64,000 nt of DNA from Chitinophagaceae bacterium. GTDB lineage: Bacteria > Bacteroidota > Bacteroidia > Chitinophagales > Chitinophagaceae. Of this stretch, positions 1 through 10,006 are shown piece by piece (within the stretch, counting starts at the first letter, position 1; each line of letters begins with the position of its first letter). The stretch is from the NCBI GenBank assembly GCA_020403425.1, contig JADBXR010000005.1:1-64000 (forward strand), read 5' to 3'. A program made the position numbers and the translations under genes. The notes under the pieces are model-generated. The model did not search any database. It worked only from the letters and a program-made list of their open reading frames with translations, and had not been told where the DNA came from.

Positions 1-2751
1 CTCAACGGTAATACACCTTCTTCCGGTACCGGTACCTGGTCGTTCGTGTCCGGCCCTTCGGCTGTCAGCTTCACCAACCCCAATGATCCGAACACCACCA
101 TCAACGGACTGACCGCGGGTACCTATCAACTCGCCTGGACCGTCTCTAACAATATCTGTTCCGCTTCGCAGGATCTGATGCAGATCACCATTTCTCCAGC
201 AACCAACAGTGGCAAACTGGTGGCTGATGCATTTGTCTGCATTGCAGGCAATGACGGCAATCTGTCCCTTTCGGGTTATACAGGTACCATTATCCGATGG
301 GAACAGTCGGTTGATAATGGTACTACCTGGACAAACATTAGTAATACCTCCAACAGTTATACCTACAAGAACCTGCAGCTGACCACACAGTATCGTGCTT
401 TGGTACAAAGTGGTATTTGCAGCAGCGAATACAGCAACACGGTTACCATTCACGTTTACCAGCTTTCTGTTGGTGGAAAATTATTACCCAATCAGGGCAC
501 TGTTTGTGTAACCGCTAATTCCGGTATTCTGCAACTGGCGGGTTTCACCGGAACTATTCAGCAATGGGAGTCCTCTGTTGACAGCGGCAAAAGCTGGACT
601 GTTCTCCCTTATACCGATACCAGCTATACCTATACCAGTCTTGCCACCACCACCTGGTTCAGGGTGCTTATCAAAAACGGTAGTTGTTCTGCCAGCTATT
701 CTGATACTGCCAGGATACAGGTAGATGCTGCTACGGTCGCTGGTACCCTTTCCGGAGGTAACATCCTTTGCAGTGGTATCAATTCGGGCGCGCTCAGGTT
801 AAACGGCAGAAAAGGTGCCGTGATCCATTGGGAGTACTCAACCGACAATGGCAATAACTGGAACCTGATGGCGAATACAAACGACAGCCTACTCTATAAT
901 AATCTTACGACCAATACCCTGTTCCGGGTTCTGATCAAAAACGGAGCCTGCGCTGTAGCGTATTCCAATAGTATACTGATCACAGTAGTACCGCCAGTAA
1001 CCATCGCAGATGCCGGCCAGGACAAGATCTTGTGTAATGCCGACAATGCCACCATACTCCAGGCCAATACGCCTGTAAATGGCGCAGGAACCTGGAGCCA
1101 GGCGTCAGGACCTAGCAATGTTTCCTTTATCAATCCTTCCTTACCCAACACCATGGTTACGGGATTACGCACGGGAACCTATCGTTTTGTATGGAGTATT
1201 TCCAATGGTATCTGCGCTAATTCCACAGATACGGTCACCATCAAAGTAGACCGTGTGCTATCTGCCTTTACACTGTCCAGCATCAACGATTGTGGCAAAA
1301 CCACCTATCGTTTCAACAATACAAGCCAATCTGTTTTCGGCATCAAAAACTATCAATGGTATACCAGCACGGGCGATACCATGCTACAGAAAAATGTAAC
1401 ACTTTCCTATACCACCGAAGGTGAAAGAAATATGGCACTGGCGGTAGAAAGCAATACAGGATGTTCCCATAAAACGGAAGCCATCTATAAAGTGGTAGTA
1501 TATGAATTCCCGCAAGCCAATATCAATGCCATTGCGGATGCCTGTAGAAGCCAGTTGTTCCAGGCCTCTGCCGATGTGAATTCAAAAGACTCCATCGCGT
1601 ACATTCTCTGGAATCTGGGTAATGGCAACAAGCCCATGGATTCTATCGTATCCGTTCAATATATGTCTGATGGCAATTATACCGTCAAGCTCACGGTCGC
1701 TACCGTAAACCGCTGTTTTGATTCTGCTTTCAAACAGATCTCCGTTCACCCCATTCCTGTGGTTAGGATCGATACCAAACCGGTAGTATGCCGTGGCGAT
1801 TCTGCCATACTCTCAGCCAATGGCGCCATGAACTATATCTGGACCGATCAGGATAACAGGATCATCTGCGATGGCTGTACCACTGCCAGGGTGAAACCCA
1901 CCTATAACAGCACTTACAAAGTATTGGGATACGACCAGTATGGCTGCAGCCAGATCACGACAACCGAGGTACGGGTGATACAGCCATTAAAAATGATCGC
2001 ATCCCTGAACGATACCATTTGCGTGGGACAGTCGCGACAACTGTTCGCAAAAGGCGCTGGCAGTTACAGTTGGTATCCTGAAACAGGATTGAGCAACAGC
2101 AGATCTTCGGCTCCGGTAGCAAGGCCAACCGTGACCACCACCTATCAGGTTGTGGGTAAGGATAATTACGATTGCTTTACGGACAGTGCCAAGATCAGGA
2201 TCACAGTTGGCAACCCAACAAGGATCCATATCGGCAACGATACCACAGTAGTGGCCGGAGGCAGTTACCAGCTTCTCGCCAAACCAGAAGTACAGGATAT
2301 ACGGAAATGGTACTGGAGCGGAGCAGCTGACTTCTCCTGCAAGACCTGCCCCGACCCAACGGTGAAGGTCACCAACGATGCCAGCATTTACTGCCTCGCC
2401 ATCAATGCCTACGGATGTACAAGTACGGACACGCTCTCGATCAAAACATTCTGTCCCAGCACAGATGTATTTATCCCGAATGCATTTTCTCCGGATGGGG
2501 ATGGTATCAATGATGTGCTGATGGTACAGGGCAAGGGCATCAAAATGATCAAGAGTTTCAGAATATTCAACCGCTGGGGTGAAGTGGTCTTTGAGAAAAC
2601 CAATTTCCTGCCAGGTGATCCCGCCTACGCATGGGATGGCAAGATCAGAGGCAATCCCGCCCCTCCTGATGTATTTGTATATGTATGTGAAGTGATCTGT
2701 GAAAAAGGTGTTCCATCCATTTTCAAAGGGAACACAGCTGTTTTAAAATAA
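1..2751 (+). CDS. Large secreted Ig/PKD-repeat protein with CHU_C (T9SS type B) C-terminus, 5' partial
   Basis: The reading frame is open from the first base of the window, so the N-terminus lies upstream; the GTG at 46 is not a convincing start. The visible 916 residues hold a PKD-like unit, three tandem repeats of about 88 residues each with a W-E-x-S-x-D-x-G-x-x-W core, a second copy of the PKD-like unit (GTW..SGPS..SF.NP), and further PKD/Ig-like domains rich in paired Cys. The last 90 or so residues carry the gliding-motility-associated C-terminal (CHU_C) signature (IPNAFSPDGDGIND, FNRWGEVVFE, WDGK). In T9SS biology this domain is the type B sorting signal for export and surface attachment. 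The PorP/SprF gene 16 bp downstream is the expected partner. The protein is probably an adhesin or matrix protein; its ligand cannot be read from the sequence. Confidence 0.93.
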   Translation, partial: LNGNTPSSGTGTWSFVSGPSAVSFTNPNDPNTTINGLTAGTYQLAWTVSNNICSASQDLMQITISPATNSGKLVADAFVCIAGNDGNLSLSGYTGTIIRWEQSVDNGTTWTNISNTSNSYTYKNLQLTTQYRALVQSGICSSEYSNTVTIHVYQLSVGGKLLPNQGTVCVTANSGILQLAGFTGTIQQWESSVDSGKSWTVLPYTDTSYTYTSLATTTWFRVLIKNGSCSASYSDTARIQVDAATVAGTLSGGNILCSGINSGALRLNGRKGAVIHWEYSTDNGNNWNLMANTNDSLLYNNLTTNTLFRVLIKNGACAVAYSNSILITVVPPVTIADAGQDKILCNADNATILQANTPVNGAGTWSQASGPSNVSFINPSLPNTMVTGLRTGTYRFVWSISNGICANSTDTVTIKVDRVLSAFTLSSINDCGKTTYRFNNTSQSVFGIKNYQWYTSTGDTMLQKNVTLSYTTEGERNMALAVESNTGCSHKTEAIYKVVVYEFPQANINAIADACRSQLFQASADVNSKDSIAYILWNLGNGNKPMDSIVSVQYMSDGNYTVKLTVATVNRCFDSAFKQISVHPIPVVRIDTKPVVCRGDSAILSANGAMNYIWTDQDNRIICDGCTTARVKPTYNSTYKVLGYDQYGCSQITTTEVRVIQPLKMIASLNDTICVGQSRQLFAKGAGSYSWYPETGLSNSRSSAPVARPTVTTTYQVVGKDNYDCFTDSAKIRITVGNPTRIHIGNDTTVVAGGSYQLLAKPEVQDIRKWYWSGAADFSCKTCPDPTVKVTNDASIYCLAINAYGCTSTDTLSIKTFCPSTDVFIPNAFSPDGDGINDVLMVQGKGIKMIKSFRIFNRWGEVVFEKTNFLPGDPAYAWDGKIRGNPAPPDVFVYVCEVICEKGVPSIFKGNTAVLK
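208..1005 (+). repeat. Three tandem Ig-like repeats of about 88 codons
   Basis: Within the large CHU_C protein, three consecutive units share the pattern L.G..G.I..WE.S.D.G..W followed by Y.Y..L...T.FR.L...G.C...YS. The units begin near 208, 472 and 739. The DNA has diverged, so this is an old protein-domain duplication rather than a recent DNA repeat. Confidence 0.8.
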
Positions 2752-2767
2752 TGTAAATGATACCCCC

Positions 2768-3796
2768 ATGAAACGAATTGTACCAACCACTCTGTTATTG
2801 ATCTCATTTCTGGGAGCCTGTACAACGTATGCGCAGGACTATACTTTTTCCCAGTTCTATGAACAGCCCCTGCTCCGTAACCCGGCCCTGGCGGGACTGT
2901 TTACCGGTGATCTGCGGGTATCCATGTCCTACCGTGACCAGTGGGGCAGCGTAACCGTTCCCTTCCGTACCGGCTCACTCAATATTGAACATAAGATACC
3001 TGTTGGCAGCGCCCATGACCTGATCACCATTGCCTCGCAGATGAGTATGGATGCAGCGGGTGATATCCGTTTAAAAAGAACACAGATCTTACCATCACTC
3101 AGTTTTCATAAATCATTGAGCGCCGATAATGATACTTATCTAACTGCCGCTTTCCAGGGTGGTCCTGTGAACAGCCAGTTCGATGCCACCCAGTTAAAAA
3201 TGGGCGACCAGTTCCGCGGGGGGTCATTTGATCCGTCCAACCCGACCGCACAGCCCATCACCAGCAACAAATATTCTTATTGGGATGTGAACGCAGGTCT
3301 TTCGTTTAGTAGCTCTTTAAAGAATAAGACCAATTTTTATATCGCCGTAGGCATGTCACATATCACCACTCCTACCATTAGATCGGTGACAGGTGATGTG
3401 CCTGGATTTCTTCGTCCAAAAATCATCCTGAATGCAGGTATCAATGCACCTTCCGGTGAAAGAGGGCACATCACTGCCTTCACCGACTTCATGGTGCAGA
3501 ATGGTAACCGCCAGTTATTAAGTGGTCTGATGTATGGCATTAATGTGGTAGAATATGACAATGGCGATCCGGATATTTTTTATGTGGGCGCTTTCATGAG
3601 GTGGGGTGATGCCTTGATCCCGGTGGTAAAAATGGGGTTCAACCATGTCAGCGTCGGCCTCAGCTACGATATCAATATCTCCAAACTGAAAGTGGTATCT
3701 AACTGGCGCGGGGGATTAGAATTGTCCATCGTATACCGGGATTTCCTGAAGATCCGAAACTCCACACTCGATAAACTGCGTTGCACAAAGTTTTAA
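2768..3796 (+). CDS. PorP/SprF family T9SS outer-membrane protein
   Basis: A 342-residue protein with a signal peptide ending at TYAQ, followed by the family hallmark F.QFYEQPLLRNPALAG near residues 27-43, beta-strand-rich sequence, and the family C-terminal motif LSYDINISKL. PorP/SprF proteins are outer-membrane proteins; in Flavobacterium, SprF is needed for secretion or surface attachment of its neighbour-encoded CHU_C-type partner SprB. Here the gene starts 16 bp after the large CHU_C protein gene on the same strand, so the two very likely form an operon and a dedicated export pair. The length is normal for the family. Confidence 0.92.
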   Translation: MKRIVPTTLLLISFLGACTTYAQDYTFSQFYEQPLLRNPALAGLFTGDLRVSMSYRDQWGSVTVPFRTGSLNIEHKIPVGSAHDLITIASQMSMDAAGDIRLKRTQILPSLSFHKSLSADNDTYLTAAFQGGPVNSQFDATQLKMGDQFRGGSFDPSNPTAQPITSNKYSYWDVNAGLSFSSSLKNKTNFYIAVGMSHITTPTIRSVTGDVPGFLRPKIILNAGINAPSGERGHITAFTDFMVQNGNRQLLSGLMYGINVVEYDNGDPDIFYVGAFMRWGDALIPVVKMGFNHVSVGLSYDINISKLKVVSNWRGGLELSIVYRDFLKIRNSTLDKLRCTKF

Positions 3797-3898
3797 TCAA
3801 ACGCATTCTGTCAGTTCAATTTCCCTATTGTATAGAAGTCCATTTTGGATTATATGAAACTATGAGTGTCGAAACAATATGGCTTAGTCATTCACTTC

Positions 3899-6604
3899 TC
3901 ACTTCTTCACTTTAATGAAATAGATCACAGAGTTGTGCTCCAGGTCACTCGACACATTGATCTCTGTTCGTTTCTTTTCCCCGTCAGTGATGATCATCAG
4001 CGCTGAGTTAGGCGGGGTCAATCCCAGGTTCTCCGCAAAAAAGATCATTTCGTTACGCCGTATACCGGCATTCAGTTTTACATAGAAACTGATGGGTTTG
4101 TTCGTCTGCAACAATTGTTTGTATACAACCAGCTCTTTGTTATAGATGACCGAAACAGAGTCTTCATCAAACACACCATTATCGTACAGTTCCACTTTCA
4201 CAGAGTCTGATGTAGTAAGCACTTCAAAAGACCGCCTGGGTGTACGGCTTGTCATCTGCTCGATCACCGAAGGTTTTTTCAGTCGTGGAGTAAAGTCAAG
4301 CAGTGCCGTGATCTTCATGGTCTGCAGGCTGTCTTTTCGCATATTATCCTTAGCTATATTCTCTGTATGGATGGTTTCCGCAGCAGGTCTGGCCACATTG
4401 TCCTTCTTACTTTTCGTCTCTTTACCCCTCTTTACCGAATTGGCAGCAGTAGTGGACGTTCCAGCTATCCCTGTTCTTTTATCAGTGCCCGTTGAACGAT
4501 CGTATTCTCGACGGGTCGCTGATAATGGATCCGTTGTGCCGGACCTGGAACGGTTCTTATCAGAACCATTCATAGCTGTTGGCCGATTCACAGACTGCGT
4601 GGATTTTGTTTCAGGGATATTATTTGGTATGATCGCGTTGGCTGGTTGTGTTTGTGTTGCAACTGCAATATTGGTATTGGCTTGTTTGCCTGCCGGAACC
4701 ATAGCCAACCCTTTGTTCACTGGCATGATATCCAGCTCCTTGCCCGTTGGTGTCCATTTTGGATTTTTTTCCGTGGTAACGATCAGGTCGGAACGGCGAT
4801 TGGCCATCTGTGATGCCTGGTTATAACTACTGTCTTCTTTACAAGCAACGATCAGGTGTTTCTCACCAAAGAAATCAATATTGATCCTTGAAGCATCAAT
4901 GCCTTTGGCTACCAGGTAGGTTTTTACAGCGGCCGATCTCTTGCGGGACAAAATCTCATTGGCCACCTTTGATCCAATACAATCTGTAAAAGATGCCACC
5001 AGTAAATTCAATGCCGGATTATTTTTCATCTGTGCCACCACCTGTGCTAGTTGCGGATAATCCACACTGCGTATACGGGCACTGGCAAATCGGTAATTCA
5101 CATGCAGCCTGTCTACCGTAACCGCACTGATGGAATCGATCAATTGTTTCTGAATGTCTGGCACGGCAGCCAAAGTATCTCTTGCAGTAGGTGCAGGTTG
5201 CTGTACCCGTGGGTTTGGGGAAATAGTATCCCTGACGGGCAATTTCGCTGCTGCAAATATTTCCATACAGCAGGCAGAGGCCCGGTCGGAACTGAAATAA
5301 GCCGTATCCGACTGGTTATCTCTGATATAATATAGGTCATCTTTGACAGAATTGACCGGAGCACCCATATTGACCGGTTCATTCCATTGATTGGTGTTGA
5401 TATCGCCGGCAACAGCGTATATATCCATACCCCCCATACCTACCCTTCCATTCGAACTCAGAAAAAGTTTTGCAGAAGCCGCATCATAGAAAGGCGTGGC
5501 TTCCACACCGCCTGTATTTACAATACCACCCAGGTTCATGGGTTCGCCGAAGGGCTTAGCATCTTGTAATGCCACCATCCAGATATCATATTTTCCGAAA
5601 CCACCAGGCCGGTCAGATGAGAATAGCAGGAACTTACCATCACGGGTAATAAAGGGCTGTTTGGTCCGGTACCCTTTCAGGTTGATATTGTCCGGGAGCA
5701 ATACCGGCTCTCCCCAGTTATCCATGATAGCGGAACGCGTTGCTACATAGAGTTGATATTGTGGCTGCAGGTTAGCAGGATCCTCTTTCCAACCGGTGAA
5801 ATACAGGGTAAGACCATCAGACGACATAGAAGAGGCCCCCATCTGGATCTTAGCCCTGGAAACAGTGTATGGGGACACACTGCCCCTATTCAGATCGGCC
5901 TTATACAATTGTACCGGGTATACTTTCTCTTGTTTCTTACCCTTCAGCTCATGTCTTGAACTGGTGAAGACAAATGATCCCTCCGATGTTTTCTCGAGAC
6001 CAAAATTGGAACCATCTGCAGAAGTCAGTAAGGCAAGCCTGTTAACAACAGCGTCTGGTTTTCGCTGTTTCTGGGCGATCACAAAATCACAGTTGGCCAA
6101 TCCCTGCCGCGCTTTTTGTGCAAGCGAATCCACCGAACGGTATTTCTGCAAGAAAGCCTTATAAGCCGCACTGGCTTTCTCAGGCTGATCGGTTGCCAGC
6201 AAACTTTCTGCATACCAGAGACCTGCGGGAGGATAGCGTGTGTCCTGAGATGCCAGATATTGTTCATATTGCAGAAGCGCCTCTTTGTAATGACCGTATA
6301 GACGATAGGATTCTGCCAGTCTGAACAGTAGTTCATTCCGAAGTTCGGGCCTGATCTTTCGGATGGACCGGCCCTGGGATGGCTGAAAAGGATATAGCAG
6401 AGTTGGTGAAACCGTCACCAGCGGACTGTCATACAAAACTACCGCATACCATTTGGCTGCCCCATAGTAGTTCTGCTGCTGAAAAGCGGCATCACCCCTT
6501 CGTTTCAGCTTGCGTGTACTCTGTGCATCCAATATTACAGGTACAAGTAAGAACAGTATGCTGAGATACATGCAATCACGCAGTATTTTTTTGGGTATGG
6601 TCAT
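3899..6604 (-). CDS. OmpA-like envelope protein with PD40 propeller and extra C-terminal domain
   Basis: The protein has about 901 residues. It starts with a signal peptide (to DAQS), then a TPR-like helical region (30-190) and PD40/WD40-like beta-propeller repeats (215-470, e.g. FLLFSSDRPGGFGKYDIW). An OmpA/MotB peptidoglycan-binding domain follows (about 505-620, with TDCIGS and NRRSDL, which hold the Asp and Arg that bind diaminopimelate in this family), then a long Ser/Thr/Lys-rich linker and a separate C-terminal domain of about 100 residues (VELYDNGVFDEDSVSVIYN, AENLG..PPNSALMIITDG). This architecture is common beside PorP/SprF genes. The ATG at 6604 overlaps the PorP stop as ATGA; an in-frame ATG at 6616 is possible. 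Likely role: anchoring the module to peptidoglycan. Confidence 0.9.
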   Translation of the reverse strand: MTIPKKILRDCMYLSILFLLVPVILDAQSTRKLKRRGDAAFQQQNYYGAAKWYAVVLYDSPLVTVSPTLLYPFQPSQGRSIRKIRPELRNELLFRLAESYRLYGHYKEALLQYEQYLASQDTRYPPAGLWYAESLLATDQPEKASAAYKAFLQKYRSVDSLAQKARQGLANCDFVIAQKQRKPDAVVNRLALLTSADGSNFGLEKTSEGSFVFTSSRHELKGKKQEKVYPVQLYKADLNRGSVSPYTVSRAKIQMGASSMSSDGLTLYFTGWKEDPANLQPQYQLYVATRSAIMDNWGEPVLLPDNINLKGYRTKQPFITRDGKFLLFSSDRPGGFGKYDIWMVALQDAKPFGEPMNLGGIVNTGGVEATPFYDAASAKLFLSSNGRVGMGGMDIYAVAGDINTNQWNEPVNMGAPVNSVKDDLYYIRDNQSDTAYFSSDRASACCMEIFAAAKLPVRDTISPNPRVQQPAPTARDTLAAVPDIQKQLIDSISAVTVDRLHVNYRFASARIRSVDYPQLAQVVAQMKNNPALNLLVASFTDCIGSKVANEILSRKRSAAVKTYLVAKGIDASRINIDFFGEKHLIVACKEDSSYNQASQMANRRSDLIVTTEKNPKWTPTGKELDIMPVNKGLAMVPAGKQANTNIAVATQTQPANAIIPNNIPETKSTQSVNRPTAMNGSDKNRSRSGTTDPLSATRREYDRSTGTDKRTGIAGTSTTAANSVKRGKETKSKKDNVARPAAETIHTENIAKDNMRKDSLQTMKITALLDFTPRLKKPSVIEQMTSRTPRRSFEVLTTSDSVKVELYDNGVFDEDSVSVIYNKELVVYKQLLQTNKPISFYVKLNAGIRRNEMIFFAENLGLTPPNSALMIITDGEKKRTEINVSSDLEHNSVIYFIKVKK

Positions 6605-7587
6605 AATCTGGGACATATGAACCGGCTATCGGCTATTTTCTTTTTACTGGTGAAACTGATCGACAATTCATATCCTCCATTCGAAGCAGCGGCTGTTTTC
6701 ATGGGAGAGATATTGACATCATAACTAAATCCTATCGTGAGTCCGTTGATATGTAAACCCAGACTTGGCGCCACTGCATCATCTTTTCGGTACATACCAC
6801 CCATGATGAGGTCCGTTCCTGAATCGAGTTTCAGGTTACACACCATACCTGCTGCCAACTCAGTGGTATTACCCTGTTTCAGGAATAGGGCATGCGGGAT
6901 CAGTTCTGCCGTTCTGCTGATCTGGAAGCGAATGCCACCATGTACTGCATAACGCATGGGAATGATGTTATTATCGGCTCCGGAAAGAAATCGGTTGACC
7001 GGTTGCGTAGGATGATACAGGCTCACTCCGATAAAAGGATTGTATGACTTGTTCGGATCGCCATCAAAATACATCAGCCCCAGGCTTCCATCCACCGATG
7101 TGGCAGAACGATACGTAAAGACCTCATTAGAGGGTAATGAAGGGTCATACCCGATCAATGGATTGAACTGGTTACCAAACTGCAGTTTACCGGGATCCAC
7201 TTTCCGGTTGATCACCCCCAGTTGAAATCCTCCACTAAGTATTCCGTATTTAGTTAGATGTACCCGATAGGAAAGTGATAGATAGGCATTGGTGTATTGA
7301 TACCCTGCATCGGTAGACCGTTGATTCAGGGCGGTAACGCCCAATCCCAGGTTTTTGGGCAGGGAAAAATCTGCAGTGATACCCTGTGTGGTCATCGGTG
7401 CATAGAGACCAGGCAATTGTTTCCGATAGTTGAGGGTAACACGCGAACTGCCATCGATCACACCACTCAATGCAGGATTCAGCCATAAAGGGTACGCATA
7501 ATACTGAGTAAAATGCGGGTCGGTCTGTGCCTGCATTTTACCATATGCAAACAGCAAAGCAATGAGTATGATGAGGCATTTTCGCAT
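6601..7587 (-). CDS. PorP/SprF family T9SS outer-membrane protein (second copy)
   Basis: A 328-residue homologue of the protein at 2768-3796, with a signal peptide ending at KMQAQ, the hallmark HFTQYYAYPLWLNPALSG, and the C-terminal FSYDVNISPMK motif. It starts 3 bp after the CHU_C-ended kelch protein gene and overlaps the following OmpA-like gene by 4 bp, so the three genes form a translationally coupled operon. By analogy with SprB/SprF it should serve the upstream CHU_C protein. The two PorP copies in this window are clearly diverged, consistent with separate partners. Confidence 0.92.
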   Translation of the reverse strand: MRKCLIILIALLFAYGKMQAQTDPHFTQYYAYPLWLNPALSGVIDGSSRVTLNYRKQLPGLYAPMTTQGITADFSLPKNLGLGVTALNQRSTDAGYQYTNAYLSLSYRVHLTKYGILSGGFQLGVINRKVDPGKLQFGNQFNPLIGYDPSLPSNEVFTYRSATSVDGSLGLMYFDGDPNKSYNPFIGVSLYHPTQPVNRFLSGADNNIIPMRYAVHGGIRFQISRTAELIPHALFLKQGNTTELAAGMVCNLKLDSGTDLIMGGMYRKDDAVAPSLGLHINGLTIGFSYDVNISPMKTAAASNGGYELSISFTSKKKIADSRFICPRL

Positions 7588-7590
7588 AAC

Positions 7591-9909
7591 TTACCTGATA
7601 ACACTGAATGTGCCGCCTTTATGGATCCTGGATCCGTCTTCCATCAAAGCTTCGAGTGAATAACTATATAAACCAGCCGGTACTTTTTGTCCTTTGTTGG
7701 TTGCATCCCACCCTTTTGTAAGATCCGTTGACAGGAACAACTGATTGCCCCACTGGTTATAAATGATCAGACGGATAGAGCGGATCGCTGTTCCATATAC
7801 CAGCAATACATCATTGACCCCATCGCCGTTGGGTGTAATGGCGTTGGGGACATAGATACCATTTCCGAAAGGATTCAGGGTCGTGGCCTGCAATTGCACA
7901 GTATCGCTTGTCTGGCAGGCATACAAACCCGTTGCTTTCACGGTTAAACTGATCTTCGTATTCGGCAACAATCCTCTTACGGCATGCGTTCTTCCCAGGG
8001 TGCCACTGGAAGGCGCTGTGAAATTGATCCCACTGTCGACACTTACCAGATAACCTGTGGCACCTGGGATCGGGTCCCAACTGAACAAAAGATTCCCAGT
8101 GCCTATGGAGTCTACACTTACGACCGGCCTTGAAAATTTAGCCCGCACCGTTACTGTTACACTGGCTGTTTTGGTAGAACAGATCGCCGGGTTACTCGCA
8201 CCGGTAATATCATATAGTGCGCTGGCATTGATATTAGCAACATAACTGGTACCGGTATTGATCACTGCGGCAACACCATTCAAGCGCCACGAGTACGTAA
8301 TGCCTGTCTGCGGGGATACCACATACAAAGAATCCCGATCACCCGCACAAACCGAATCCTTGAGTACATTCACGGAAAAATCGTTCACAGGAACCGCAAA
8401 ATTCACCTTGGTGCTGTCTGTATTGGTACATGCATCTTTGGTCATGACCACCCGATAAGTACCGCTCTGTGCAACGGTAATGGACCGGGTAGTTTCACCA
8501 CTGCTCCATTGATAAGAGGTAAAACCCGCTCCGGCATCCAATGTGGTCGTACTGCCGCACACATTCACGGTCGGTTGCAGCGTTGTCTGCATATTGGTGA
8601 CAGTGATGGTGATACTGTCTTTGCAGATCTGGCTGCCAATGGTACGGGTAACCCGATATACACTGGTCTGCACGGGTTTGACGTTGATGGATGCAGTTGT
8701 ATCCCCAGTTGACCATAATATAGACCTCGTACCGGGAGCCGCAGTAGTTGAATCGGGATAATATGCCCAGATGCCATCGTGCCTCGCCCAGATCATGCGT
8801 TTAGCCACAACATCATAATACGCATAATTGCTGAGAGCCGTTTTCGCCAATGCGGGTGGAACTTCTCCTTCACCCTGTATCTCAACAAAACCGGCATCAA
8901 TACCTCTTCTGAAATAAAATGTCTTATTGGTATTGGGCAGGTTCAGGTTGGTTACATAATCGCCGGTTGGCTGGTACCCCCCGAACAGATAAAACCTCGA
9001 TTGATCGTAATAATAACCCAGCGCTCCCTCATATTGTATGGATGCGTGATTTACGGGTAGAATATTCTGAAAGGTGTACGTGGTCAGATCAAGCTCCCAC
9101 AGGTCGCGCAGCCAACAAAACATGCCACTGGCAGTTGCCCATGGACTACCCAATGCACAAGTACCAGATAATTCATAACCGCTATAACTTCCCTGTCCGG
9201 AGAACAAGTATAACTTGGTACCATCCGAATTGGCAGCAAGCATATTCCCCCCCTTTGGCGGCACAGAATCGATGATGGGATTCGCTTTTTTCTGGATCCA
9301 TCCAAAACCATCGTTTTCGAATATCCAGCTTTTCACTTCGTTGAAACCATACCCTCCATAAAAGCCTACCTGCCGGGTTACAGGGTTCCAGAATGAAGAG
9401 GCACCGAATGATTCCCTGTCGATACTGCCCGCACCGACCGCTACCCAGTCTCCGCCTGTTTCAGGCAATGCATATACGGAATCACGCCCCCCCCGCCAGC
9501 ACAGCAATCGTTTATTGGTATGGTCATAGGTGAATTCGGTATAATCGCCTGGCCAATTAGATGCCGGAACAGCGCTTATCGTTCGATTCTTCAGGTCGTA
9601 CCTGATCACTTTTTTATGGATGATGGAATAGAGATACTGATTGGTCTTATCAAAACCGAAAGCTTTTATGTTGAAGAGGTTAGAATCGATCACAGTTCCT
9701 GGAATCAGTAATTTCCAGACACCGGGCAGCATCGAATCTTTTTTGGGAGGGTCCTGGAGATTCAGGAGTACCGATGCACCAGGACAGATAACGGTATCTT
9801 TCTGATTCAGGAAAGGTGTGCAGTTGGAGGATTGGCCCCTTGCAGTAAATACCTGCAGGGTAAGCAGTATGGACAAGAAAGAAACCAGATATGACCTTTG
9901 GTTCTTCAC
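7591..9909 (-). CDS. Secreted kelch/FN3-like protein with CHU_C (T9SS type B) C-terminus
   Basis: The protein has 772 residues with a signal peptide (to ARGQS). A kelch-like beta-propeller region follows, about residues 60-390 (repeated F.GGYG, LYLFSGQG, FYLFGGY with aromatic turns). Next come Ig-like segments with SITVT and YQWSSGETTRSI motifs, an FN3-like segment near 600-680, and the CHU_C domain (YVPNAITPNGDGVNDVL, YNQWGN, WDATNKGQKVPAGLYSY). The C-terminal domain marks it as a T9SS type B cargo, exported and attached to the surface. It is first gene of the operon with PorP and the OmpA-like protein. Binding specificity is unknown. Confidence 0.92.
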   Translation of the reverse strand: MKNQRSYLVSFLSILLTLQVFTARGQSSNCTPFLNQKDTVICPGASVLLNLQDPPKKDSMLPGVWKLLIPGTVIDSNLFNIKAFGFDKTNQYLYSIIHKKVIRYDLKNRTISAVPASNWPGDYTEFTYDHTNKRLLCWRGGRDSVYALPETGGDWVAVGAGSIDRESFGASSFWNPVTRQVGFYGGYGFNEVKSWIFENDGFGWIQKKANPIIDSVPPKGGNMLAANSDGTKLYLFSGQGSYSGYELSGTCALGSPWATASGMFCWLRDLWELDLTTYTFQNILPVNHASIQYEGALGYYYDQSRFYLFGGYQPTGDYVTNLNLPNTNKTFYFRRGIDAGFVEIQGEGEVPPALAKTALSNYAYYDVVAKRMIWARHDGIWAYYPDSTTAAPGTRSILWSTGDTTASINVKPVQTSVYRVTRTIGSQICKDSITITVTNMQTTLQPTVNVCGSTTTLDAGAGFTSYQWSSGETTRSITVAQSGTYRVVMTKDACTNTDSTKVNFAVPVNDFSVNVLKDSVCAGDRDSLYVVSPQTGITYSWRLNGVAAVINTGTSYVANINASALYDITGASNPAICSTKTASVTVTVRAKFSRPVVSVDSIGTGNLLFSWDPIPGATGYLVSVDSGINFTAPSSGTLGRTHAVRGLLPNTKISLTVKATGLYACQTSDTVQLQATTLNPFGNGIYVPNAITPNGDGVNDVLLVYGTAIRSIRLIIYNQWGNQLFLSTDLTKGWDATNKGQKVPAGLYSYSLEALMEDGSRIHKGGTFSVIR

Positions 9910-10006
9910 GATTGGATTTTAATGGGTACAGGTAGCCCTATACGGGATGAAGATACTCAAAACACCTGTATTGGAGAAATGAATCCGCAGGAAACCTGGG
10001 AAAAGG

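Noticed and set aside
4146..4826. Plus-strand frame (226 codons) opposite the OmpA-like protein
   Set aside because: It lies opposite the low-complexity Ser/Thr/Lys linker, which readily keeps antisense frames open; no homology or start context.
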